Assembly: GCF_014904755.1 (NCBI RefSeq) | Contig: NZ_JACZFQ010000013.1 | Location: 62,001 to 126,000, forward strand | From: Neoluteolibacter marinus | GTDB lineage: Bacteria > Verrucomicrobiota > Verrucomicrobiia > Verrucomicrobiales > Akkermansiaceae | Length of the DNA stretch: 64,000 nucleotides | Direction of reading: 5' to 3' | Shown: positions 37,482 to 45,806 of the stretch, in pieces | Numbering within the stretch: position 1 is the first letter of the stretch | How the letters are laid out: each line of letters opens with the position of its first letter | Made by a program: the position numbers and the translations under genes | Notes under the pieces: generated by a model | Told to the model about the DNA's origin: nothing | The model's database searches: none | The model's input: only the letters and a program-made list of their open reading frames with translations

Positions 37482-38108
37482 ATGATCAGGCGAATCCTGC
37501 ATTCCGCCCTTCTTATTGCCTTGGCGATGCCAGCGGCGCTCTCCCTGAGCAGCTGCGGCACCGGGAAAGACACCCGCAACCAGATGGTAGTGAGTGTCCG
37601 CGACCAGCGGATGCTGCTGATTCACGACGGCAAGCCCGTCAAGACCTACACCGTCTCGACCTCCAAGTTCGGGATCGGTTCGAGGACTGGGAGCAACTGC
37701 ACACCGCTCGGTCGTCATGAGGTCGCTCGGAAAATCGGTGACGGTGCCCCTCCGGGAATGGTGTTCAAGAGCCGTCGCGCAACCGGTGAAATCCTCAAGC
37801 CGAACCAGCCGGGCCGCGATCCCGTGGTCAGCCGGATTCTTTGGCTCAATGGCAAGGAGCAGGGGAATCGGAATACCTTCGGGCGCTGCGTATACATCCA
37901 CGGCACGCCTGAAGAATGGCGGCTTGGAACCCCGGCTTCCTACGGATGTATCCGAATGGGGATGAAGGATGTCGTTGATCTCTACAACCGAGTTGGCGAG
38001 GGCGCGGAAGTCCGCGTGATGCGCGGATCGCTGCTCGATACCTGGGAAGGTCAGGAGTACGCGCGCCAACACTCGACTGAAAAACTCCTCGGGGTCGCAA
38101 AAAGGTAA
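37482..38108 (+). CDS. L,D-transpeptidase (YkuD) lipoprotein
   Basis: 208 residues. Lipoprotein signal MIRRILHSALLIALAMPAAL with lipobox LSSC. The YkuD catalytic domain ends with YIHGTPEEWRLGTPASYGCI, containing the catalytic His and, in SYGCIRM, the nucleophile Cys of the HGT...S-x-G-C-I-R-M motif. It forms 3-3 peptidoglycan crosslinks or attaches proteins to the wall from the periplasm. Close spacing to the upstream glycosyltransferase suggests one envelope operon. Confidence 0.92.
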   Translation: MIRRILHSALLIALAMPAALSLSSCGTGKDTRNQMVVSVRDQRMLLIHDGKPVKTYTVSTSKFGIGSRTGSNCTPLGRHEVARKIGDGAPPGMVFKSRRATGEILKPNQPGRDPVVSRILWLNGKEQGNRNTFGRCVYIHGTPEEWRLGTPASYGCIRMGMKDVVDLYNRVGEGAEVRVMRGSLLDTWEGQEYARQHSTEKLLGVAKR

Positions 38109-38128
38109 TTACTTCCCGCGAGACAAGC

Positions 38129-38156
38129 TTGACAGGCGGGCTTCTCCTCCTAAATT
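38129..38156 (+). promoter_or_regulatory. Probable sigma-70 promoter of rpsT
   Basis: Perfect TTGACA (38129-38134), 16-nt spacer, then TAAATT (38151-38156; four of six). It lies ~50 nt upstream of the rpsT ATG in the only non-coding gap before it, which is enough for a short leader. Confidence 0.5.
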
Positions 38157-38204
38157 GCCGCCCCCGCGCGACCTTGGTCGCTTCAACCGTCCGATCTTTC
38201 TACC

Positions 38205-38468
38205 ATGGCCAATCACAAGTCCGCCCTCAAGCGAGTCCGTCAGACCAAAGTCCGCACGGAGCGCAACCGCGCCCGCAAGCAGACCATCAAGACGCTCCGC
38301 AAGAAGACCCTTGCCGCCGTCGTCGCTTCCGACAAACCGCTGGCCGGCCAGTCGTTGTCGGAGTTTTCTTCCGCCGTCGACAAGGCCGCGAAGAAGGGCT
38401 TGATTCACAAGAACAAGGCGGCAAATTTGAAGAGCAAGGCCGCCAAGGCCATTGCCTCCATTGCCTGA
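38205..38468 (+). CDS. rpsT: 30S ribosomal protein S20
   Basis: 87 residues, full length. Typical Lys/Arg-rich helical sequence MANHKSALKRVRQTKVRTER, with the conserved alternation of basic and Ala residues to the end (SKAAKAIASIA). Binds 16S rRNA early in small-subunit assembly. Own promoter upstream and terminator directly at its stop codon. Confidence 0.98.
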   Translation: MANHKSALKRVRQTKVRTERNRARKQTIKTLRKKTLAAVVASDKPLAGQSLSEFSSAVDKAAKKGLIHKNKAANLKSKAAKAIASIA

Positions 38469-38495
38469 ACCGCTTCCGGACGGTTTTTGTTTTTT
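38468..38495 (+). terminator. Intrinsic terminator at the rpsT stop
   Basis: aaccg (38468-38472) pairs with cggtt (38481-38485) around cttccgga, followed by a T-rich run to 38495 (interrupted by one g). The left part of the stem and loop, ccgcttc, can alternatively pair with gaagcgg at 38496-38502; see the next entry. Confidence 0.65.
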
Positions 38496-38524
38496 GAAGC
38501 GGCTCCGGTTTCCGGTGCCGCTTC
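38496..38524 (+). promoter_or_regulatory. Second strong hairpin upstream of the zinc-ribbon gene, attenuator-like arrangement
   Basis: gaagcggc (38496-38503) pairs with gccgcttc (38517-38524); inside it ccgg-ttt-ccgg forms further pairs, giving about 12 bp. It starts directly after the rpsT terminator and ends 21 nt before the ATG at 38546. The segment gaagcgg can pair instead with ccgcttc at 38470-38476, which would break the terminator. Mutually exclusive folds of this type are the logic of attenuators; function is inferred only. Confidence 0.45.
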
Positions 38525-38545
38525 TTCATTTAGGTTGGAAAGACC

Positions 38546-38782
38546 ATGAGCATGCCCAGCAACGAATCCGATTCCCGCGAAGCCAAGGCGGCCAAGATCG
38601 CCGCCAATCCCAGCGGCTACAAGGTTTGTGAGGGCTGCGATTCGATTGTGGGCAGCAGCGTGGTGCTTTGCCCGAATTGCCACAGCTACCGGTTCGATCC
38701 GGCGCCGGATGTCGTGAGGCGTCAGGCGCTTGCCTTGGGTTCACGCGAACAGACCTCGGTGACCGCCGGAGACCTGACCTGA
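38546..38782 (+). CDS. Small zinc-ribbon protein (unknown function)
   Basis: 78 residues, with a ggaaag Shine-Dalgarno at a fitting distance from the ATG. Two CxxC knuckles, VCEGCDS and LCPNCHSY, about 14 residues apart, form a probable zinc ribbon between a charged N-terminus and a polar C-terminal tail. I recognise no named family. Its position after rpsT, behind a hairpin array that could couple its expression to that gene, hints at a link with translation or growth, but that is inference. Confidence 0.8.
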   Translation: MSMPSNESDSREAKAAKIAANPSGYKVCEGCDSIVGSSVVLCPNCHSYRFDPAPDVVRRQALALGSREQTSVTAGDLT

Positions 38783-39015
38783 GGGAGTTGGCACCCCTGG
38801 TGAGGCCAACGTCATCATGACTGGTGCGATGGCAGCGTGGCGAGTCCTCCCCGTCGTTGCCGACGGCCGATGCGGGGGCGAATTGCGGTGCAGGAATGAG
38901 CATGTCAGGAAGAACGCGAAAAAATTTGAGAAAATCGGGAACAAATTCCTCATTGCAGGGTTCTCAGGACAGGCTATCCAACGAGAGTCCAATCAATCAC
39001 CATAAACAACGACCC
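38783..39015. other. Intergenic region before the Cys-rich repeat gene
   Basis: No convincing gene. It holds a hairpin gttggc/gccaac (38787-38810) just after the zinc-ribbon stop without a T-run, and an AT-rich inverted repeat aatttg/caaatt (38923-38947) that could be an operator for the downstream gene. The AT-rich stretch contrasts with the GC-rich surroundings. Confidence 0.3.
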
Positions 39016-39447
39016 ATGAAATTGCTGATCAGTTCATTCGCCGCCGCGCTTCTCTGCTCGCCGCTCGCCTTCGCAGATTGCGACAAGTGCAAGGATAAGG
39101 AAACCAAGGAAGAGACCGTTGCTCTCGCCGGCAAGTGCAAGGACGGCGACTGCGACAAGGAGGAAGACACCGCCCTCGCCGGCAAGTGCAAGGACGGCGA
39201 CTGCGACAAGGAGGAAGACACCGCCCTCGCCGGCAAGTGCAAGGACGGCGACTGCGACAAGGAGGAAGACACCGCCCTCGCCGGCAAGTGCAAGGACGGT
39301 GACTGCGACAAGGAGGAAGACACCGCCCTCGCCGGCAAGTGCAAGGACGGCGATTGCGACAAGGAGGAAGACACTGCCCTCGCTCACTGCGGCAAGTGCA
39401 AGAAGGACAAGGAGCACGAAGAAAAGGAAGAAGGCACCCTCGCCTGA
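39016..39447 (+). CDS. Exported Cys/Asp-rich tandem-repeat protein
   Basis: 143 residues from ATG 39016, which opens a clear signal peptide (MKLLISSFAAALLCSPLAFA). The mature part begins DCDKCKDKETKEE and then consists of five near-identical 17-residue repeats, consensus GKCKDGDCDKEEDTALA, ending HCGKCKKDKEHEEKEEGTLA. Each repeat has two Cys four residues apart and four to five acidic residues; the whole protein is strongly acidic with regularly spaced thiols. It should be periplasmic or cell-surface. Thiol and carboxylate density suggests metal binding or a redox buffer, but no family is recognised. A strong terminator follows. Confidence 0.85.
   Translation: MKLLISSFAAALLCSPLAFADCDKCKDKETKEETVALAGKCKDGDCDKEEDTALAGKCKDGDCDKEEDTALAGKCKDGDCDKEEDTALAGKCKDGDCDKEEDTALAGKCKDGDCDKEEDTALAHCGKCKKDKEHEEKEEGTLA
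39130..39384 (+). repeat. Five tandem 51-bp coding repeats
   Basis: Units at 39130-39180, 39181-39231, 39232-39282, 39283-39333 and 39334-39384. The first three are identical; unit 4 differs by one synonymous change (ggc to ggt) and unit 5 by a few third-position changes, so expansion is recent. A degenerate sixth copy starts at 39385 (cactgcggcaagtgc). In-frame, so copy number can change without a frameshift. Confidence 0.95.
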
Positions 39448-39475
39448 TCCCATTCGGACCCTTTCGATTTTCTCG

Positions 39476-39502
39476 AGCCGCCGGACCCCCGGCGGCTTTT
39501 TT
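39476..39502 (+). terminator. Intrinsic terminator after the repeat-protein gene
   Basis: Perfect 9-bp stem agccgccgg (39476-39484) / ccggcggct (39489-39497) with a 4-nt loop and a T6 run (39497-39502). Confidence 0.88.
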
Positions 39503-39512
39503 GTGTCGGGTA

Positions 39513-40397
39513 TCAGCCGCGGGGATGGAATTTCTTGTGCACCGCTTTCAAGCGGGCGCCATCGACATGGGTGTAGATTTGGGTCGTCGAGATGTCCGCA
39601 TGGCCCAGCAATTCCTGGATCACCCGTAAATCGGCCCCGCCTTCCAGCAAATGGGTCGCAAAGGAATGCCGTAGCAGGTGGGGGTAGATGCTTTGTTCAA
39701 TCCCGGCGAACGCAGCCCTTTCCTTGACGATCTGACGGACACGGTCCGGTGACAGGCGCGTGCCGCGGACGCTGATGAATACTTCGGAGGAGGTCCGTTT
39801 GGTGACCAGTTGCGGACGCTCATTGGTGAGATAGGCTGCGATGGAATCCCTGGCGCGACCACCCACTGGAACGATGCGGGTCTTGTTGCCCTTGCCCGTC
39901 ACCCGGATGAATCCTTCGTCCAGATCCAGGCCTTCGAGCCTGACGGAACAAAGTTCGGAGAGTCGGAGGCCGGAGGCGTAGAACAACTCAAGCATCGCAA
40001 GGTCCCTACGCCCGAGTGGTTGGTTGGGATCGATGGAATCCAGCAAGGCCTTTACTTCGCACGGATGCAGCGTTTCGGGGAGGTGTTGTTCCGGGCGGGG
40101 CGAAAGCAATGGTTCCGCCGGATCCATCGGAAGTCTTCCGCGGGCGGCGAGCCAGCGGAAGAAGATCTTGAGGTGCACGGTGGTGATCCGCAGCGACGAT
40201 GCTGCCAGCCCATCGCCCTTCCGGGCCGCCAGAAATGCAGTCAGCTCGTCGGTGCCAACATCGGAAAGAGGGAGGGATTGTTTCTCCAGATGGGTAGCCA
40301 GTGCCTCCAGCGATTGGCGCACGGACAACTGGTAGGCGGCCGAAAGCCCGCGCTCGGTTGCCAGGAACAGCATGAACCCGTCGATCTCAGCCTCCAC
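39513..40397 (-). CDS. xerD: Tyrosine recombinase XerC/XerD
   Basis: 294 residues. N-terminal SAM-like DNA-binding domain (about 1-90), then the catalytic domain with the full set of residues: Arg in YASGLRLSELC, Lys in RVTGKGNKTRI, His-x-x-Arg in HLLRHSFATHLL, His in LGHADISTTQIY, and the nucleophile Tyr in that last segment. Length and lack of extra domains fit the chromosome-dimer resolvases rather than phage integrases. XerC versus XerD cannot be settled from one copy; the symbol is a best guess. Last gene of a minus-strand run that includes the serine hydrolase, with a 51-nt gap. Confidence 0.88.
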   Translation of the reverse strand: MEAEIDGFMLFLATERGLSAAYQLSVRQSLEALATHLEKQSLPLSDVGTDELTAFLAARKGDGLAASSLRITTVHLKIFFRWLAARGRLPMDPAEPLLSPRPEQHLPETLHPCEVKALLDSIDPNQPLGRRDLAMLELFYASGLRLSELCSVRLEGLDLDEGFIRVTGKGNKTRIVPVGGRARDSIAAYLTNERPQLVTKRTSSEVFISVRGTRLSPDRVRQIVKERAAFAGIEQSIYPHLLRHSFATHLLEGGADLRVIQELLGHADISTTQIYTHVDGARLKAVHKKFHPRG

Positions 40398-40448
40398 GCC
40401 CCGACTATGAATGGATTGGAGTGAAACGCGAGCCGGGGCTGTTGGTGT

Positions 40449-42065
40449 TCAAGGACGCTTCTTTGCCCGGTGTTCCCCGTTCTGATGGAGAACGAGTCCG
40501 GTGACGGGGGTTGCCGGCGACTCTCGTTCGAACTCGATTTCCGCATCGACCACATCGTAGGCAAAATGGCCGGGCTTTGTCTGGAAGACCGGGTAGGGAG
40601 GCTGGCCGGTAACCTGGGCAAACAAGGTATGTCCCTTGATCGACACGGTGATCACCTGATCCGGCGAGAGCTCGTATTCGCCGGTGAGTTCCTTCCATTC
40701 GTCGACCGCCGGAAACTGTAGTTCGGGAACCGGCTGGTCGATCCGGCGGGCCGCGAGTTCACGGCCGTTTTGCAGAAGTGTCAGCGACGCCACCTTTTCA
40801 TCCACGCGCTTGAACTGGATCTCGGCGGCGATCGATTGGTAGCGGAACCGGTCGTCCCCGACCGGCTTGACCGGGGCGAAGGGCTGGCCGGTCAACCGGA
40901 TCCGGAGCTCGTCATCGACCCGCAGTACCGTGAAAATGGCCTTTGGACCCATTTGGTAAACGCCCACGTATGCGTCGAGCTCTTCCGCCGGCAGCTCCAC
41001 CGTGGCGACATTCCCGAGGGGCGCGTCACGGGTGGCACGGACCACCGATTCGGCGGGCATCGCGTCGTTGTTGATCAAGACCACCCTCACCGTTTCCCGG
41101 GCGGGAATGACCTGCAGCATGGAGCGGTAACCGCCGGTTCCACCGCTGTGTTCGAAAACCGGATCCCCGTCGATCTTGCCGATGATGATGCCCAGACCAA
41201 TCTCCGCCCCGAAGTCGTTGTAGGGCGCCCGCGTCTTCATCGCCTCTTGGGTCGGCTCGGCGAGCGCCGAATTCCGGGGGGCGAGCAGTGCTTTCCCGAA
41301 GACCAACAAGTCGGCGGCCGTCGAGCGCAGTGCTCCGGCTCCGGCTAGGGCTTGGAAATGCCACGAGTGATGTTCCTTGGCGCCGCGGTGGGGTGGCGCC
41401 AGGCGCTTTTCCTGGAATTCGCTCAAGGTCACGACGGTGTCGCTCATGCCAAGCGGGGTGGTGATCTTCTCCTTTACCAGTTCCTCCCAGGGCTTTCCGT
41501 GGAGCTCCGAAAGCAGGTCTCCGAGCAAGCCCATTCCGAGATTCGAGTACGCGGCAGGGTACGGGGGCTCTCCTTCAATCACGGCACCCGCCAGGTAGGC
41601 GTGGAGGAGCTGCCGGTCGTAGTTGGCGTAGGGATCATCCGAGGCGTCGGGGTTCGGGCCGATGTTCCCCGGCAGGCGGGGCAGGCCGCTGGTGTGGGTG
41701 GCGAGCTGCAGCAGGGTGATGTTGCCGACCTTGGAGTCCTTGAATGCGATCTCGCCGCCCAGTAGTTCCTTCAGCGTCGATTCGTAGCGCACTTTCCCGT
41801 CCAGCACGCTGTCGGCCAAGAGGATCCCGGTGAAGACCTTGCTGATGGAACCGATTTCGAACAGCTGCTTCTCCGGTGCGATTCCGGCAGGCCCCGACGT
41901 GCCATGTTCCGAGAAGGAAGCCTTTCCCTTGATCCATTCACCGGTGACGATGCCGCCGGCTGGGAGATGGCCCGCGATTCCGGAAGCCGCTTCGGCCAAA
42001 GGCTTGTCGGCCAGCGCCGGGAGAATTGCGGCGAGGAGGAAAGAAAGGGAGAGGGCGCGCGACAT
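40449..42065 (-). CDS. Serine hydrolase of the class C beta-lactamase / penicillin-binding-protein fold
   Basis: 538 residues. Signal peptide MSRALSLSFLLAAILPALA. Catalytic motifs of the AmpC/esterase/DD-peptidase superfamily: S-x-x-K in EIGSISKVFTGI, Tyr-x-Asn in AAYSNLGMGLLG, and His-x-Gly in FEHSGGTGGYRSML. A C-terminal ~170-residue beta-rich extension with two similar segments (QSIAAEIQFKRVDEKVASL and DVVDAEIEFERES) resembles the DUF3471-like tails of such proteins. The real substrate could be an ester, peptide or peptidoglycan stem; resistance should not be inferred. Confidence 0.86.
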   Translation of the reverse strand: MSRALSLSFLLAAILPALADKPLAEAASGIAGHLPAGGIVTGEWIKGKASFSEHGTSGPAGIAPEKQLFEIGSISKVFTGILLADSVLDGKVRYESTLKELLGGEIAFKDSKVGNITLLQLATHTSGLPRLPGNIGPNPDASDDPYANYDRQLLHAYLAGAVIEGEPPYPAAYSNLGMGLLGDLLSELHGKPWEELVKEKITTPLGMSDTVVTLSEFQEKRLAPPHRGAKEHHSWHFQALAGAGALRSTAADLLVFGKALLAPRNSALAEPTQEAMKTRAPYNDFGAEIGLGIIIGKIDGDPVFEHSGGTGGYRSMLQVIPARETVRVVLINNDAMPAESVVRATRDAPLGNVATVELPAEELDAYVGVYQMGPKAIFTVLRVDDELRIRLTGQPFAPVKPVGDDRFRYQSIAAEIQFKRVDEKVASLTLLQNGRELAARRIDQPVPELQFPAVDEWKELTGEYELSPDQVITVSIKGHTLFAQVTGQPPYPVFQTKPGHFAYDVVDAEIEFERESPATPVTGLVLHQNGEHRAKKRP

Positions 42066-42116
42066 TCGGCAATCCTTCGCCGCCGGGAGGCCGAAGACCA
42101 GTTCGGAATCGCGGGG

Positions 42117-42962
42117 TCAGCGGAACAGCAAGACCGGCACCTGGCAGGTGCGGATCAGACTGGTCGTGGTGCTGCCGAGGATCAACTGACGTACCCTTGA
42201 GTGGCCGTAGGCGCCCATCACCAGGAGGTCGGCCGAGCGCTTGCCAAGCTCCGCGGCGATCACTTCCTCCGGCTCGCCCGGGAGGAGATCGGCCGTGACC
42301 GCAAAACCGGCTCCTTGGAGGCCGGCTGCCGCGGCCTTCAGCGACCGCTCCAGCTCGCCACCGGGTTTACCGACGGCCACCAAATGGCATTCCATCCCCC
42401 GCAGGAGCGGATCGGTGGCGACGTGATGAACCGCCTTGAGGGCGCTCGAGCCGCCGTCGAAAGCAATCAGGAAGCGACTCGGCGCCTTGAATTCACGGGC
42501 GGCCACCAGTACCGGGATCGAGGCGCTGCGGACCACCCGCTCGAGGTTGCTGCCGAGGTGCCCCTTGGAAAAGTCGGCGTGTTCTCCGCGCTTGCCGATC
42601 ACCACGATGGCTGCGTCCTTTTCGAAGTTCTCGACGGTTTCCACGACCGAGCCATGGCGTTGGGTCAAGGTGGCCTTGTCGCCGAGCTGTTTGCCGGCAT
42701 CGTCAAGGATCGCCTTGCCGCGCAGGCGGGCGACGCGGGCGTGGGACTCGTCGAGCTTGGCCAGCTCGTCGAGCAGTTCGGCGTTCGCGTCGAATCCGAT
42801 CGTTCCGCTCAAGTCGCCGCCGGCGAGGTGTTCGTCGCGCTCGATGACATGGAGCACGTGGACACCGGCGTCGATCCTGCCGGCGGCCCAGGCCGCGTGC
42901 TGATAGATGCTGGGGGCGTAGAGCGAGCCGTCGGTACAGGCGAGAACGGTGGACATGGTCAT
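42117..42962 (-). CDS. Tandem universal stress protein
   Basis: 281 residues built of two UspA domains. The first starts VLACTDGSLYAPSIYQHA and ends near the segment VVIGKRGEHADFSKGHLGSN; the second starts FLIAFDGGSSALKAVHHVA and ends LLVMGAYGHSRVRQLILGST. The G-x2-G-x9-G(S/T) ATP-binding pattern is visible in both halves. Cytosolic. It lies 8 nt downstream of the SulP transporter gene. SulP proteins are often linked or fused to Usp domains, so a regulatory partnership is plausible but unproven. Confidence 0.93.
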   Translation of the reverse strand: MTMSTVLACTDGSLYAPSIYQHAAWAAGRIDAGVHVLHVIERDEHLAGGDLSGTIGFDANAELLDELAKLDESHARVARLRGKAILDDAGKQLGDKATLTQRHGSVVETVENFEKDAAIVVIGKRGEHADFSKGHLGSNLERVVRSASIPVLVAAREFKAPSRFLIAFDGGSSALKAVHHVATDPLLRGMECHLVAVGKPGGELERSLKAAAAGLQGAGFAVTADLLPGEPEEVIAAELGKRSADLLVMGAYGHSRVRQLILGSTTTSLIRTCQVPVLLFR

Positions 42963-42970
42963 CTTGGATT

Positions 42971-44458
42971 TCAGTGTTCGAGCATCCGCTCCAGGGCGTC
43001 CGGCTTGTCGTGGATGGCCAGCTTGTCGACGATGGTGGCGCTGGCCTCGTTCATGCCAAGGATTTCCACCTCGGTGCCTTCGCGGCGGAACTTGAGGACC
43101 ACCTTGTCGAGGGCTCCGACCGAGGTCAGGTCCCAGAAGTGCGCGTGGGAAACGTCGATCACCACCTTGGCGACGGCTTCCTTGAAGTCGAAGCCGGCGG
43201 CGAAGTCATCGGCGGAGGCGAAGAAGACCTGCCCGCGCACCGTGTAGGTGCGGGTTTCCCCGTCGAGCTCGCTGGTGACGCGGATGACCTGGGAGACCTT
43301 GCGGGCGAAGAACAGGGCGCTGAGCAGCACTCCGACCCCGACCCCCAACGCGAGATTGTGGGTCCAGACGACGGTCGCGACGGTGGCGAGCATGACCGTG
43401 CTGGTGGTCTTGGGATGGACGGTGAGGTTTTTGAAGGAGGCCCAGTTGAAAGTGCCGATCGACACCATCACCATCACCGCGACCAGCGCGGCCATCGGAA
43501 TCAATTTCACCCAGTCGCTGAGGAGGAGCAGCAGAAGCAACAGCACCACCCCGGCCGTGAGGGTGGAAAGCCGGGTGCGTCCGCCGGATTTCACGTTGAT
43601 CACCGATTGGCCGATCATCGCGCAGCCGGCCATGCCGCCGAAGAGACCGGCGACGACGTTGGCGATACCCTGTCCGCGGGCCTCGCGGTTCTTGTCGCTG
43701 GTCGTGTCGGTGAGTTCATCGACGATCTGGGTGGTCATCAGTGACTCCAGCAGGCCGACCACCGCGAGTCCGATCGAGTAGGGGAAGATGATCGCCAGGG
43801 TCTCGAGGTTCATCGGGACCTGCGGCCAAAGGAAGGGCGGCAAGGTGTCGGGGAGTTCGCCGAGGTCGCCGACGCGGCGGACGTCGAGCTTCATCACGAC
43901 GGCGATGACCGTCATGACCAGGATGCAAACCAGGGGCGAGGGCACTGCCTTGGTCAGGCGAGGCAGCAAGTAGATGATCGCCAAACCGCCGGCGACCATC
44001 GCGTAGGTGATCCAGCTGACGCCGTCGATGCCCAGGTTCAGCTCGGGCAGCTGGGCCATGAAAATGAGGATAGCAAGGGCGTTGACGAATCCGGTCATCA
44101 CCGACTTCGAGACGAAGCGCATCACGTCGCCGATCCGGATCATGCCCAGGATAAACTGCAGGACCCCGGTGAGGAGCGTGGCCGCCAGCAGATACTGGAG
44201 GCCGTGCTCCTTGACCAAGGTGACCATCAGCAGGGCCATCGCGCCGGTGGCCGCGGAAATCATGCCGGGGCGGCCGCCGACGAAGGCGATTACGATCGCG
44301 ATGCAGAACGAGGCGTAGAGCCCGACCTTGGGATCGACGCCGGCGATGATCGAGAAAGCAATGGCTTCGGGGATCAGCGCGAGCGCCACCACGATGCCGG
44401 CGAGCAGGTCGCCGCGGAGGTTGGAAAACCAAGCGGAATGAAGGGAGCGGGAAGGCAT
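42971..44458 (-). CDS. SulP-family anion transporter with C-terminal STAS domain
   Basis: 495 residues. About 12-14 membrane helices from residue 17, with [20 protein letters not shown] and [20 protein letters not shown] as the characteristic first helices of SLC26/SulP. A STAS domain follows (about 400-495: [14 protein letters not shown] ... [19 protein letters not shown]). SulP members carry sulfate, bicarbonate or other anions. No carbonic anhydrase or sulfate-assimilation gene is beside it, so the ion is not assigned. Its start lies just after a strongly structured intergenic region. Confidence 0.93.
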   Translation of the reverse strand: MPSRSLHSAWFSNLRGDLLAGIVVALALIPEAIAFSIIAGVDPKVGLYASFCIAIVIAFVGGRPGMISAATGAMALLMVTLVKEHGLQYLLAATLLTGVLQFILGMIRIGDVMRFVSKSVMTGFVNALAILIFMAQLPELNLGIDGVSWITYAMVAGGLAIIYLLPRLTKAVPSPLVCILVMTVIAVVMKLDVRRVGDLGELPDTLPPFLWPQVPMNLETLAIIFPYSIGLAVVGLLESLMTTQIVDELTDTTSDKNREARGQGIANVVAGLFGGMAGCAMIGQSVINVKSGGRTRLSTLTAGVVLLLLLLLLSDWVKLIPMAALVAVMVMVSIGTFNWASFKNLTVHPKTTSTVMLATVATVVWTHNLALGVGVGVLLSALFFARKVSQVIRVTSELDGETRTYTVRGQVFFASADDFAAGFDFKEAVAKVVIDVSHAHFWDLTSVGALDKVVLKFRREGTEVEILGMNEASATIVDKLAIHDKPDALERMLEH

Positions 44459-44470
44459 GGAGGCAAGGGA

Positions 44471-44562
44471 GTTCCACGGCGCCAGAGCGGCGCCTTCCGG
44501 AGCGGGGGAAGCGTCCCCCCGGGCTCGGGCGGCGGATGCTCCGGGCGAAGGCCCCGTGGAAC
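44471..44562. repeat. Nested palindrome cluster between the TatD-like and SulP genes
   Basis: Outer arms gttccacggcgcc (44471-44483) and ggccccgtggaac (44550-44562) match at 12 of 13 positions. Inside are a ggcgcc-agagc-ggcgcc hairpin (44478-44494), ccggagc/gctccgg arms (44497-44503, 44538-44544) and a small ggggg...ccccc hairpin. On the plus strand the outer stem is followed within 5 nt by a T5 run. Could be a REP-type element, a structured leader for SulP, or a small RNA. Confidence 0.5.
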
Positions 44563-44591
44563 AAGGTTTTTCTCCCCGCGGGAGAGCAGCT

Positions 44592-45395
44592 TCAGTCGAG
44601 CCGGAAGTTCGGGCTCTGGCTGAGGAATCGCTTGGGATTCTCGAACAAAACCCGGTCGATTTCCGCCGCGCTGTGTTGCCGTTTCTTCATCTCGAAGCCG
44701 CACTTGACCACGGCCAGGGGATCGGAGACGCCCCAGTCACAAGCCGAGTTCAACCACAGCCGGCTGCTGTCGCAGGTTTCCAGCATGTCGATCGCGCGGT
44801 TGGGGGTGCACTTGCTTTCCGGGTAAAGCGTCATACCGGCCCAGTAGCCCTGGTCCTGGACGATCCCGACCGTGTGCTCCTCGACGTGGTCGATGATCAC
44901 CTTGCCGCGGTCCAGTTTCGAAAACGAGGCGAGCGAATCGAGGATCAGCTTGGTACCCTTGAGCTTGTCCTCAAGGTGAGGGGTGTGGATTAGGATCGGC
45001 AGGTCGCGGTCGAGCGCGAGCTGGACGTGTTCCTCGAAAATGGCGAGCTCGCTCCTGGTGTTCTTGTTGAGGCCGATCTCGCCGATCCCAAGCACGGTCG
45101 GCTTGTCGAGGAATTCGGGGATGATGGCCATCACCTCGCGGGCAAAGCCGGCGTCCTCGGCTTCCTTGGGGTTGATGCACAGCCAGCAGAAGTGCGGGAT
45201 GCCGTATTTAGCCGCCCGTTTCGGCTCGTACTCGGTGAGCTGGCGGTAGTAGTCGTAAAATCCGGCCGGGGACGAGCGGTCGAAACCAGCCCAGAAGGCG
45301 GGCTCACAGAGCGCGGCACATCCGGCGAGGGCGAGCTTTTCGTAATCGTCCGTGGTGCGGCTGACCATGTGGGCGTGGGGCTCGATGTACTTCAT
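44592..45395 (-). CDS. TatD-like metal-dependent hydrolase
   Basis: 267 residues. Amidohydrolase-type TIM barrel: N-terminal metal motif [12 protein letters not shown] (His-x-His), Glu in [13 protein letters not shown], His in [14 protein letters not shown] and [10 protein letters not shown], and Asp in [15 protein letters not shown]. This set is the TatD DNase/hydrolase pattern, but the sequence is close to the subgroup found in 'ebo' type gene clusters rather than to classical TatD, as far as memory allows. Substrate unknown. The small 87-residue gene is 36 nt upstream on the same strand. Confidence 0.85.
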   Translation of the reverse strand: MKYIEPHAHMVSRTTDDYEKLALAGCAALCEPAFWAGFDRSSPAGFYDYYRQLTEYEPKRAAKYGIPHFCWLCINPKEAEDAGFAREVMAIIPEFLDKPTVLGIGEIGLNKNTRSELAIFEEHVQLALDRDLPILIHTPHLEDKLKGTKLILDSLASFSKLDRGKVIIDHVEEHTVGIVQDQGYWAGMTLYPESKCTPNRAIDMLETCDSSRLWLNSACDWGVSDPLAVVKCGFEMKKRQHSAAEIDRVLFENPKRFLSQSPNFRLD

Positions 45396-45431
45396 GAAGA
45401 TCAGACAGGGAGTTCCGGGATGAACGGGTGA

Positions 45432-45695
45432 TCAGGCCTGCGGGGCGCCGAAAGCTCCCTGGAAAGTGGCTTTTTCAGCGGGTTCGGTGGAGTGGTCGGA
45501 GAGCGCCTCGAGGACGGCCCTGGCCCGGTCGGGGCGGTCGGAAAGGAGGATCGGCAGCGCCTTCTTCAGGCCGTCGAAGCGGAAATCGGTCTCCCCGGGG
45601 TGCCGCTCGATCCGGTCGAGGAAGGCGGCGATGTCGATCAACTTGTACCGCGCATCCATGAAGTGGAGGTCGAGGATGTCCTTCTTGCTGGGCAT
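45432..45695 (-). CDS. Small conserved-looking protein of unknown function
   Basis: 87 residues, ATG start. Predominantly helical with a regular mix of charged and aliphatic residues (DARYKLIDIAAFLDRIERHP, GLKKALPILLSDRPDRARAV), no signal, cysteines or membrane segment, so cytosolic. Codes upstream of and codirectional with the TatD-like hydrolase, which suggests the two work together. I do not recognise the family. The position is divergent from the ECF sigma gene, so both may share a regulatory region of about 110 nt. Confidence 0.75.
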   Translation of the reverse strand: MPSKKDILDLHFMDARYKLIDIAAFLDRIERHPGETDFRFDGLKKALPILLSDRPDRARAVLEALSDHSTEPAEKATFQGAFGAPQA

Positions 45696-45806
45696 GGCGG
45701 CACTCTACGTCCGGATCCCCGCGATTCCCACAGGGAAAATCCGCGGAGATCTCCTGCGGCAATCTAAACCTTCCACCGGCCGGCGACATCCTGTGTATTG
45801 AACTCC

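Noticed and set aside
39130-39384. Possible CRISPR array (regular direct repeats)
   Set aside because: Units are contiguous 51-bp coding repeats with no unique spacers, and no cas genes are present.
38997-39453. Repetitive minus-strand proteins across the 51-bp repeats
   Set aside because: They exist only because the 51-bp unit is a multiple of three; the plus strand has the signal peptide and terminator.
39513-40397. Phage or island integrase
   Set aside because: Size, motifs and lack of phage genes or att repeats fit a chromosomal Xer recombinase.
40449-42065. Beta-lactam resistance gene
   Set aside because: The SxxK/YxN/HxG fold is shared with esterases and peptidases; nothing shows beta-lactamase activity.
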